DNA from: Rhynchonema sp. JSB1_4
Taxonomy: Eukaryota; Nematoda; Chromadorea; Monhysterida; Xyalidae
Direction: 5' to 3'
Assembly (NCBI GenBank): GCA_030248065.1
Contig: JASAMV010008713.1
Coordinates: 62,001-126,000 of the forward strand
DNA: 64,000 nucleotides
Shown here: piece after piece, positions 1-10,862 of the stretch
Position numbering within the stretch: position 1 is the first letter of the stretch
Layout of the letters: the number at the start of each line of letters is the position of its first letter
Program-made: the position numbers and the translations under genes
Notes under the pieces: model-generated
The model's input: only the letters and a program-made list of their open reading frames with translations
Told to the model about the DNA's origin: nothing
Database searches by the model: none

Positions 1-3000
1 TTTCATAAAACCACAAAATAGTAATTACCACAACCAAACACGAAAACATACCGTTTCAAATTCTCCGAGCCGAGTCTGGTGGCCAAGGCAGCCAACAACT
101 TGGCACATTTGCACGCGAGCACACGACGCGCACGATTGTCGGTGAAACTGAGACGGAGTGACGAAGCCAGACGCACCGCCGGGAACAGGATCGAATCAAC
201 GATCGGCTCCTGAGTTGAAGACGCTCGAAATTAGTATCTTCAGTAAGCATCGAAACGTCCAGACAGCATAAAGTCACACGAGCAGTCCGGTCCGATCATA
301 AAGTTTGTTTTTGATAATGCGTATGCGCAGATCATAAAAATCTGACCGGAACACCTACAGGATGTCAGTGCGCTTTCTTACAATTGTGTCCCTTCACCGC
401 ACTAAGTGCATTTGCACGACCGATTAAACCAGCCACACCTGAATGGTGTCCATCAGTTGTTTATCGGTCAAATACGGGAACACGTGCTGCACGAGCACAA
501 TACAGCCGATGGCACCCGACTGCATCTGCACCGACAGACGTTTGCTCGCTTGTTGCATCTGCGACAATTGATGAAATGCAAGAGAAAATCAGCAATGAAA
601 CACAACGCTAGATCACAATACTGCACCGAACCAAACCGATCACCAATTTTACGTACTGACCAAGAAAAAAATCAATTCGAATTCAAATATAGTGTGGTAC
701 CGGAGTTTTCCGGTTACAGCCCCCGGGGCTCTATTCGGCAGTTGATGGGAAATCGGATTTTGAAAATTATCTTTATTCCCAAATAGAGCCCCATGGGGCT
801 TTATATTCGGAAAGTCTTCCGAATAGAGCCCCATGTAAAATTTTTGTACTTTTCGAATGTGGTTCATACCTGATTGCAACGCAACTTGTAAATTGCAACT
901 TATGGACCCTTGGTATAGACTGTGGGTGGAGTTTTCGAAACGGTGTAAAGGTCAGTAGGGCGTATAGGTCGGTGTAAGGTTCGGTCGAAAGCTCGGTCGG
1001 CGTAGCTCGGTGTAAACGTGAAACATTGCCTGTTATTAACGTGGAATGTTTCAAGTTTACACCGAGGTCTATCACACTGAGCTGTCGACCGAGCTTTCCA
1101 CCGACCTTTACACCCAACTGATCTTTACACCGTTTCGAAAATATCACCCTGTGTTTTGGTTCTACAGTATGTGCATGAAAGGCATTGGTTCTACAGTATG
1201 TGCATGAAAGGCAAAGATTTTGACCAAAAAGCACGAAATATAATGTAAAACAAGAAAGAAAAATGCCCCAAGGGGCATAAAAGAAATATGGTTCCCTGGC
1301 TGACTGGCATAAAAGAACGATACTAGCTTGCACCACTTTGCTGATGTTTCATTACGCACTGGAATAAACGTAAGTGTGTTCTGAGCTGTTTGATACCGAA
1401 ACAGTAGACATTGAACCATATTCCCGGCGCGTGCTGTCTTGCCACCAGAGACACAGGGCACGGAGATATTGAAAGATTGCAATATTCTCTTTATTTCTCT
1501 CCTTGTTGAACCATCGTGCGCAGCCGAAGACTGCACAGTTACCGTCGTGAGGTTGAAAAGAAGAAACAGTTGCCTAAATATGTGGGTTTGCACGAAAGTT
1601 TCGATATCGGCTGGGTGTTGATTCAAAAGAGTTCGCGCCGGGAATATGGTTCAATGTCTACTGTTTCGGTATCAAACAGCTCAGAACACACTTACGTTTA
1701 TTCCAGTGCGTAATGAAACATCAGCAAAGTGGTGCAAGCTAGTATCGTTCTTTTATGCCAGTCAGCCAGGGAACCATATTTCTTTTATGCCCCTTGGGGC
1801 ATTTTTCTTTCTTGTGTCGTTCTTTTATATCGCGCAAGCGCCAAACAGAGAACCCGGGATAAATCAGCCACAGAAAGTTTTCAGTTCCGGCAAGCAATGG
1901 TTCTAACTAAGAAAATGTCGACCATCAGACTTTTCTCAAGTAATCAACGCACATGAGCGCAATGAGGTGTGGGGGTTAGTTTAAGGATGCTGTACTTTTT
2001 GGCAGGATATATGAGTCGGTGGTTATCGTGACATAAGGCCAATTTTGTGTTTCGATTTCACTATGGGGTTCTAACAATGGAGACACGCTTGTGTCTGCGT
2101 CTTCACCCACCACTGAAACAAAACCAACGCAGTGCCCCACGCGCATGTCCATGCTTTTGAGGAACATGGTAACTTGTCAAGTTATTTATTTTTTTTTAAT
2201 TTACCGCCAGGTATGTATTTGACACCCTAGGTACCATCATTTATAGCGCACTGATTGCGCATCGTCTCAGAGAATGGCACTTGTTGGTTTAGTACCAAGC
2301 AAAGCTGTGCAATGAACTTCCATGCAACCTGTCCCTTCAGCTTCAGCAACGAAATAAGTGTCAAACATCAGTCTCCAGATTGCTTTGGTGTTGGCCGCTG
2401 CATCTGATCTTGGATTCAATGTTACGTAAAAACTACTATTTAACTTTCCCACGAAAGTCAAATTATACATGCGGAAAAAGCTTCGAATGTTAGAGAGCAA
2501 CAGCAATTTTAATTAACAAGTTGATATCTTGTGGGTATTTTATCATGAATGACATCACAGCGCATAAACTGCGAACCGCACCTGTGCTTAATAATTAATC
2601 TCAAATAAAAACACGAAAAAAACTGAAAAATGTTACCCAGAATTTATTAAAAGTTAGTAAGATAAAACAAAGTTAGCTGCGCGCGTGAATGTTTGAACCC
2701 GCGGCCTTTCATCTTCAGTGCTGCGCGTTATACCGCTCGGACATCGCTTCGCCAATCTCCTTCACAAGCTTTACTACATATGTAACTACGCGTGCATTGC
2801 TGCATTGCCTGTTGTGCTGGCTGCCTGTGTGTGTGTGTGTGCTGGCTGCCTGCCTGTGTGTGTGTGCTGGCTGGCTGGCTGTGTGTTGTGGGTAATACAT
2901 TGTGCGCTTTATCAATCAGGCAACTGCGTAGCGTGCACTAGTGCATTGTTGTGTGTGTCTGAGCGTCCATTATGGCTCTTTTTGAGCTGAAAAACATTTA

Positions 3001-6000
3001 ACCAATTGGAATTAATATATGTTTGACGTAACAACGATTAAAAACACATATAACCGCTGATTTTGGCTTTAGAACCATACTTTCTGTACAAAAAGTCATG
3101 GTCTGGAACCGTTCATACTAAAAGTTACGAACTCGGCGATAGCACCACCGTGTTTCTCGAGTGCGAAAACCACATAAACAACTTTAATAGTTCTGGTAAC
3201 CCAACTTTTCGGCGAAATTTTACTTCGGGAAGCACACTTTACATACAAAAAGTCGTGGTCATGGTCTGGAACCGGTCTCAGTCGTGGAGTTACGAAGTCA
3301 GCGATAGCACCATCGTGTTTCTCGTGTGCGAAAACCCTATATGCGATATTAACATTTCTGGTGTTCAGTAACGTCTGGGCCCTGACTAGTTTTTTGTGGA
3401 AAAAAAAAGGGAAAGAACGTTTTTACAAAAATTTCAACTGTATCTTGCCCGCGATCGCGCGAGTGGGCACGCAGCGGAATGAAATTTTGTGTGGACCTAG
3501 AAGTCCACGCCGTACAAGTTGTGTGCAAGTTTGGGCTTCTCAAGTTAAGTCTTGTGAAAATGGCGTGAGTTTAAATTTTTCAACTCACGCAATATAAGGA
3601 ATCAACCATATGTCGCTTAGCATTACCATGCTAGCTCCGATAGCTCGTTTTGTTCCTTTTTTATCAGTAAATTTAGATCACAAAATGGGCATCAGAACGA
3701 AAAAAATCCCGAATAGAGCCCCGTGAGGATCTATTTGGAACATTTTCCAAATAGAGCCCCACCGGGGCTCTATTCGGGGGCGGGGGGCTGTAACCGGAAA
3801 AATCCGGTATGTTCGAAACGGTATGTAAACGTCAGTTGGGCGTGAAGGTCAGTGTGAACTCGGTGTGAACATGAAGCAGTCCACATTAACAGCAGGCAAT
3901 GTTTTATGTCTACAGCAAGCTTACGCCGACCGAGCTTACACCAAGCGAGCTTATGCCGATCTTTACACGCAACTGACGTTTGCATCGCTTCGAAAATTCC
4001 ACCCATAGCCAGCCAACCGACCAGATGAACACAGAATGGCATGTACTGCACGAGAATGAACGCATCGCCGTACGTGCGTGCGACATCGATTAAACATTGC
4101 AGCAGATGACTGACTTGCATGTCACCCACAACCAGAGCGTCGTCGATGTCACGACCTGATGGTGGCAGATATACAGAGACTGACCTCTAACATGGTAAAC
4201 TCTCCATACTGTGTAGTGAACGGCAGGAAAGTTTTTGGTGCAAATAGAGCCCCCGGTAATCTGTGAAATCGTTCTCATTCATGTACAGCCGAGACCTACA
4301 CTTAGTCGAAGAAGAGGCTTCAAATGATTGAGGTAGATTGACATACCAGGTGCACAAGTGAGCATGTCAGCATGATAGCACAATGCCAACATACGACACA
4401 GATTGTTGGTGATGTGTCGGGCGGTGAGCACTGGACCGAGTCGATGCGACAACCACAACAACGACGAATGCGCCAGCTCGGAGATCAGATGGGTCGCGTC
4501 GAGACTCGTGTCCTCGTTTCTGCAATCAGTGACCCTGCATTATTTTGCGAAAGGATAACAACATTCAAATCAACAACTCGAAATTGACTAATTCCAATAT
4601 CAGAGTGCACACGCACGTGGCAGCGGCATCGACGCCAATCACCAGTCCGTGATCGTCGTCATTTGAGTCCGATGTTGTGCTCGATTGTTGTTCATCACTG
4701 CAAATCGTCATCGGGTTGCTCGTGCTCGACGTCGATTCGATCAATGCAGATGAGGGCACGAAATCTGTGTGTTCGTCGTATAAGTACGATCGGTGAAACA
4801 CGTGCAAGCTGGACTGGACGTGTTTTTGCTAGAGTTTGTGATCGACGGGCATCAGCTTCATTTTGATACGCAACAATGCACCTGCTTGCATCCCTCACCT
4901 TGGTCATCAAAACTCGCATCAACCTCGTCCACCTGTGCGCTCGACAACGATATTTTGGGTGATGTTTCACGCAATCTTTCCGTGTCCGTTCGATTGTAGA
5001 TCGTATGCAAATGGACCTGAACAAAAGGGACGCCAGCAATCTGCGAAGCATTGAAAAAAATGCGCATGTATTTGGGCCATACCCGGCGTCTGGAGTTAGG
5101 ACAGTGTCTGAAGAAAAAGGACATCTCTGTCTGATTCGACAAAAAGTGTCCGTATTTTAGTAATTTCTTCCTTCATTTCGTGTTCCCATTGCACAGTTTC
5201 CAGTCGCACCTTCACATATTGTTCATCAGTGAGCAGTCGTGTATCCCGTAGTCCACTCGTCGCCTCCACCAATTTGCAGATGACGTCCGTCAGGAATGTT
5301 TGTGTGCCCAGACCAACCAACAATTGTTGCAGGAACGAACGGTGGTACAACTGCAATGAATTTGTTTTTTTCAGATCCTGCCTATCCGATGATCAACGTC
5401 GCTAATCATCAATCAAAACAAAACTGATTCAATCAAAACGCAGGTGCAGATCTCCTGGCCCAACTGATCCTACTGACGCTAAACCGTTTTGCTGCGATGC
5501 AATACAATTTACAGACTCCGTCTCAGTTTGTTAAACCAATGTGAGTGGATGTCTTCGTTGAGCTCAATACCAAAAGTGAAACATCAATCAGCCAACCTTC
5601 AGCACTTTATTCGAACAAAGTGTGTCCACATCATAGATGTCACATAATGCACGTGTGAAACATTGTGTGTGCTTGTGTCGTGCAAATGGAGTGTATAACG
5701 ACCACAGGGTCAACACTGAATAGAGGGGGTTGTGATGCGCAAATGATGACACGAATGAACCGAGCCTGGAAGATAAAGTTTCATCAACTTCGAACCTAAC
5801 ATCTAAAATAGACCAGATCGGACCCAATAGCAGGTGCGCAATCAATGTCATGCACGCCCAACTTTGTACCTTTTGAAAACAGTCGAGTCAACTAAGACCC
5901 ACTAAGGAAGTCTACAACCCTGTTTGCAGTGACATTTTCGGTCCCAACAAGGCACTACACAGAACGGTGGTAACTGACAGGTGAACGTCAATGCAACAAA

Positions 6001-9000
6001 ATGACAAACCATGCGACACCGTCAACATCCTTCAAATGCGGCAACACTCGAATGACACAACGAGCGAACGTGTTCACACGACGGTCACACATCGATTGCA
6101 CATCGCTCGTGTGCGTGACTGCGATTGTTGTCAAACATTATGCACTAGCAAACACGATTGGCATGTACAAACTGTACGGTTTTCAAGGCAAAACACCTCG
6201 CTGCCAAACAAACAGCCGATCGCAGTCAAAAGTAGTGTCCAACCAACTAAATTTGCAGCCTGATACCAAACAATGCAAGAACCCCAAACCATTGCAACCA
6301 CAAACCATCGGACAGAAGGACTTGTTTGATCAGTTTCCTCTCCAAGGCCACGTCGGTCTGCAGCCATTCACTGAACGAACACAGATAATGGGGCAGACGC
6401 AAAAACACGTGAAGTGGTTGGAGGAATAAACCAATGGCGCCCTGTGAATCAAAGAACGCGTCAGATCCAAGACAACGACTTGTAGCCTGAGTGTCAGCTG
6501 AACTCTGTGCGAACCTGTGAATGTGCCCTACCTGATAGTGATCTGGTATATCGCTTGTCAGTGAAACACACAAATTGACGGACAACCAAGAAAAGTTGAT
6601 GCAATCTCAGATGTTGCTTGTTTTTCGAAGATGAAGTGGAGCTCACCTGATATCCGAGGCCAATTTCGTTCCCAAACTGGTTCCTGTTTTCGTCACAGTC
6701 ATTCAACAGTAGACTGATCACCGGACGTAGATATCTGCAGTGGCAAATTGATGGCTAAATGCTCAAAATCTGACCATACGTGTGTGACTCTTGCACAACT
6801 GCATTATAAGGGAAATATAGGAAATTCCTAACGACGCACAACGGTACCGTCTTCGAACAATACCTTCCCGTCGTAACCCACCTCGGTACACGCCTAGCAT
6901 CGGACCGCATCACCGTTCTGGCCCGGGCCACTCGTGTGCGCGTGTCACAGTCCAATGGCAGACATCTGAATCGATGCGGCAACATCAGCTCAACCAGCAG
7001 CACACCGACTTGCAACAACATATCACCCAACTGATCGCACTGTCTGCCCGCGTGCTGCAATGCTGGTGTCAGTGTCAATAAAGTCTGAAGTCACTCAGGC
7101 CTATTTGGTCTTGCTTGTCAAGCTGCGACTAACAAATCAATGTCTGAGCAGAGCGCTACGCCTAAACCACAGAAGCGGACGGCTCTGGTCGTCCACGAAA
7201 AAAAAACAAATGAACTTTTACGTGACCAGCACCTACATGTTCGTCATAAATGCGTTTGACGAGATCAACCATTTCAAACGGCTGGTGTTGAACTGACAAG
7301 ACATCCGCTGGGCGCTTGGCCAGTTCATACAATGGATCCATTACAACATCGCTGATTTCATCATACGAGTGTATCGGCGACTGCAAGTGAAGGAAATGAA
7401 AAACGTTGATAACCGAAAAATATACTCTGTTCGGGTTGCACTTTTGTGCACAGCAGTGATGTTTACTTGAGCAATAAGATCTGCTCGAGGACCTTTTTGG
7501 AGGTCAATTGGCCAGAGGCGTTCGCACCGACGAGGCCTGGCACCTCGCCCGCCTGTGAAAACAGGCCGAAACGGGCAAAACGCACTGCTGTTACATTATT
7601 GTTGTCGGTCGTTCGGTTTTATGCTCCCGCGTGGCACATGTGGATCTTGTATATTTGTAAATCCAGAATATTTCCAACGCCGGCAAACAAAACAATAATA
7701 GGGCACCTGATTTCTGCCGGTGAACTTGGGATGCGGTTCGGTGAACAACTGCACGGGTCCGAATGTGCGCCCTCGACTTTCGTCCAATGTTGACAGCACG
7801 GGGGACAAATGCACGTTCTTGGCATCAACAGCGCTCACACCGGTCAACTGCAATCAGGTCAATCAAACAAATGGGTCGGCGCGTGTGTTGCAGGGGGCAA
7901 AATTCCGAAACGGAAGATAGCAATCAGACATGAACAAGACATCAAACAAATGTTACTGAGCATCCACCCGAACCATGCATCCAAACACGAGATCAATCCA
8001 CTGATGCAATCGCTGTGTAACAAAGGTCGAGTCCAGCATGCCGCGATGCCAAGCGATAAAGTCCTCCGCCCGTCCACCACACCATTCCGGCAGCTGCAAG
8101 TTGGTTAGGTCACTACTACCACGGATTACTGGCAGTGACTTGTAGCCCACGACCAGCGGTAAGGTGCAACTGGCTACTATCATAGCGACAGACGACAGAC
8201 ACGACCAGCAACTAACCTGCAAGTCAGTCATGTCAGCGTGCACCGACTCGAACACAGTCGCATCACTGTAGAACGCCGGGACGCACTCGTCTGGGGTCCA
8301 TTCGTAGAGACGACGCATTGACACTGGGTACTCGGCTGGCACCCACTGCAACAATTGGGGAGGAAGGCACTAGACCACCAGTGTTCTATTACATGCGCCC
8401 GCACCGTTTTTGTCATGTTTATGGCTTGAAATATTCCACACTACACTATACCTGTTGTCGCACATGTTTGCACAATGTCTGTTTATCACAGCGACGTGCC
8501 ATGTACACGTAATAGCCAATGTCAGATAACAGTTCGGGAACATGATGGGCGGGCAGATCACCACGCGAAGAAAACGAAACATCAAGTTGACGATCGCCCT
8601 TGCACAACCGGTACTTGGTCTTGGTCAGATCACGCCAACCGCCTGGAAGATGGCAATTCTGAGTTATGATCAGCCTAGACAGTAAAGCCCGGAATTTTGA
8701 ACTTTGAAATAAATGCAGTTATAATCGAAAGTACTGACCTTCAGCGAGAGAAAAGTCGGTGACCCAGGGGAATATGGGGTGATTCTGTGGTGTGTTGAGG
8801 CGTCGACCAGCAAACCAATTGAGAACGTGCAGATAATCGAAGTTGCACAATTTGGCACGCAGCCAAGCGTCAGTGGCACGCACTAAAGGACGCTTGGTCC
8901 ACTCAAACCACGGCCATGATGAGACGCTGCAACATTACTGTAGTAGTTCACCTGAGGCCTATGTAGCACGAGTACAAACTGCACACCAACTTTGTTTGCA

Positions 9001-10372
9001 CGTCAGTCTGTGCTGTGTCCATTGCCACGTCGACAGCATCACGTGAAACATCATCGAGACAGGCGAGAGCGTCGAGTCGAAGTAGGGCACGAGCGGGATG
9101 AATGTGGAATGCATCGAGGTTGAGTCGATTGGGCACAACACCACACGACAGACAGTGACCGATGGCCGATAGCAGTTGGTGGACGACGAATGTGCAGCGC
9201 TGGAATGTCACAAAAATTGTTGCGTGATTCTGTTTGCTGTTGCCAGGTCCACCAGGATACATTTCGTCTCTCTTTCAGCTGTGCGCAAATGTCAACCTAG
9301 GCACTTTCTATTTCAATTTTAACCTGCAAGAAATAATATGATCGATTTTTGTATCAGCCATATTGTCCAGCATTGTTTCGACCAGCGTAAACGTTATTCA
9401 CACAACAGGGAAACCAACTTTTACAGTGGTCGAAAGGACAGCAAGCAAAAGATGTGATAAAACGAAAACGACTACAGACAAACACAGCACGACCAAACCG
9501 CTAACCACCAGTGACTGTTGCAGCACCGTTGGATGATGAGTGACAAAATGTCTCAACGACACAAACGCGTGCTCGGATGCCTGCAGTTCACAAGTGAGCC
9601 ACTGGCCAGCTGGAGTTCGAATGAGGCAAAAAGGCAGCACAAGACTGTGTGGTGATGATAATGTTTCACTGTCTGCTTCACACGGTATGTCAACCCCTGG
9701 CGCTATGTTGGCTTGATAATCGAAACACACACTTGGAATACGGTAGAGGCGACGAAGGTGGTCGATTAGGGGCAATGGGGGCTGCAAAATAAGCGCCATT
9801 CGGTTGGACTGCACAGCTACGAAAAACCTTTGCTCTTCGGGAACAAAATACAACAACAATACCACACAAAACATTCCAAATTTTTAGACTTGCGTTACAT
9901 TTGATTGATCCAAGTTGACACCAATCAACGATTGCACAATCGAATGTGAATGTACGGCACGCACAAACTCGCATGGCCCCAGCTCTGATGCACCCACATC
10001 CTGTTGTAGTTGACACAAGGATCTGAGGGAATGGGAAATGTCATCAGCTTTGTCACCAACAGGGTGCTTGCTGGTCTGCGTTCAGGCCAAAATCAAGGAT
10101 GTCGCAAACATGTGTACCCCGCATGCAGGCACTCCTCTCACATGGTGCAACTCAATCAACCTCACTCACTTCGAACAGCCAGGTGCGTGAATATCAGGCA
10201 CAGAACGCACTTTGATCGGCACATGGTGATCTCGAATTTGGACCGTGAATTGCTCAGACATCGATTCATGACCGGGCGGCTGTTCGACCTTTTGCAGCAC
10301 GGCAGTCGCCAATTGGGTCAAGCAATCGGCTGGGGTTGTTGTCGAGCACATCTGGGACACACACGCATACAT
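1..10372 (-). CDS. WDR81: WDR81 homologue (BEACH/WD40 protein), 3' end beyond window
   Basis: WDR81 acts with WDR91 on endosomes, where it restrains PI3P synthesis and promotes endosome maturation and aggrephagy. About 20 minus-strand exons can be read. At 9.2-8.9 kb is a degenerate kinase-like segment ([12 protein letters not shown]). At 8.87-7.7 kb is the BEACH domain, with [63 protein letters not shown] and HQWIDLVFG, ending in GPVQLF.EPHP. Helical-repeat exons follow at about 7.4-4.0 kb ([49 protein letters not shown]), then exons near 0.56-0.44 kb and 0.22-0.05 kb. The C-terminal WD40 propeller must lie left of base 1. I chose ATG 10372 because its exon joins in phase to the next at 10000-9899; the N-terminus is the least certain part. 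One intron (about 4.0-0.56 kb) is filled with repeats. Confidence 0.93.
700..838. repeat. AATAGAGCCCC / GGGGCTCTATT inverted-repeat fragment
   Basis: Inside a WDR81 intron. Short inverted phrases (GGGGCTCTATTCGG, AATAGAGCCCCATGGGG) alternate with AT-rich spacer. The same phrases return at 3710-3800 and near 4243, so this is a dispersed element. The boundaries are approximate and no target duplication is clear. Confidence 0.6.
919..1151. repeat. Fold-back element, family GTGTAAAGGTC, copy 1
   Basis: A 230-bp near-palindrome. The left arm begins GTGGGTGGAGTTTTCGAAACGGTG and the right arm ends with the complementary CACCGTTTCGAAAATATCACCC. Inside, units such as AAAGGTCAGT, CGGTGTAAAG and GCTCGGTCGG are mirrored. 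At least five related copies occur (3.8 kb and a cluster at 49.1-50.0 kb). It has no coding capacity and is probably a miniature inverted-repeat transposon. Confidence 0.8.
1243..1815. repeat. Long near-identical inverted repeat (about 190-bp arms)
   Basis: The arms at about 1243-1432 and 1634-1815 are reverse complements and read as essentially identical over their length; both encode the same shadow translation. They flank a spacer of about 200 bp. The outermost shared sequence includes CAAGAAAGAAAAATGCCCC. Near-identity of the arms suggests a recent fold-back element or ongoing gene conversion. It sits in a WDR81 intron next to fold-back copy 1. Confidence 0.8.
2675..2755 (-). pseudogene. 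Degenerate tRNA-like sequence
   Basis: The minus strand shows a box-A-like TGTCCGAGCGG and, about 45 bases on, a box-B-like GGGTTCAAAC at the expected order and spacing for a tRNA or tRNA-derived SINE head. The T-stem does not pair and no clean acceptor stem is visible, so this is at best a decayed tRNA or SINE remnant. Confidence 0.35.
2817..2895. repeat. TG/GCTGGCTGCC microsatellite
   Basis: A simple-sequence tract of alternating TGTGTGTG runs and GCTGGCTGCC / GGCTGGCTGGC blocks inside a WDR81 intron. No function is inferred. Confidence 0.8.
3072..3362. repeat. Two-copy diverged tandem duplication (about 150 bp)
   Basis: The blocks at about 3072-3200 and 3228-3362 share, in order, TACAAAAAGTC, ATGGTCTGGAACCG, AGTTACGAA, GCGATAGCACCA, CGTGTTTCTCG, TGCGAAAACC and a terminal TTCTGGT. 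The second copy has an inserted ATGGTC. It is intronic with no convincing coding frame. Confidence 0.75.
3710..4006. repeat. GAGCCCC inverted-repeat fragment followed by fold-back copy 2
   Basis: At 3710-3800 the AATAGAGCCCC / GGGGCTCTATT phrases form a local inverted repeat. Directly after it (about 3806-4006) is a second, shorter copy of the GTGTAAAGGTC fold-back family, with left arm TTCGAAACGGTATGTAAACG and right arm GCATCGCTTCGAAAATTCC. Both lie in the large WDR81 intron. Confidence 0.7.
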
Positions 10373-10862
10373 TAGCGTAACAACAGTCTTCCAAATTTCA
10401 CACGTAAGCGGTGCACCAGGGCATCATCAGTGTGAATGCAGTAGATGGCCGCGCGAACGTGGCATAAAGGCCTGCATCGTGCAAGGGCTGAATGTCGCTT
10501 AGAGAAGTCGGGTTGGCGGCCGCCTATCATTCAAAGCTGGGCCATAACCATCCAAGTTTGAATGCAAACCGAAAGCAACAAACGTCGAGTGCAGACACAT
10601 GCAAGCGCACTGAGGTAATGTAAACAACCAAGCTGGTTGCACGGTAATGTGAGCACGGGTACACACGACAACTAAAAAGCCAAAACAGAAACAAGCTCGC
10701 AGCAGATCGTGTTATGTTTACGCCTTGGATCAACAAAGCTTATTGAACAGGATACTCGAAGTGGTAGGTCTTCAAAAAATCAAGGACTAATATAATTGAA
10801 CGAGTAACTGAATGCTGTTCAGATCACAAGCAAAATAATACACACACAGTTTGAGTAGGACA

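Noticed and set aside
646..1906. Pairs of frames on opposite strands with identical translations
   Set aside because: They arise from the 1243-1815 inverted repeat and do not represent duplicated genes.
2267..2506. A 79-codon minus-strand frame in the WDR81 intron
   Set aside because: No family resemblance, no clear acceptor, and it lies between WDR81 exons that join without it; left unassigned.
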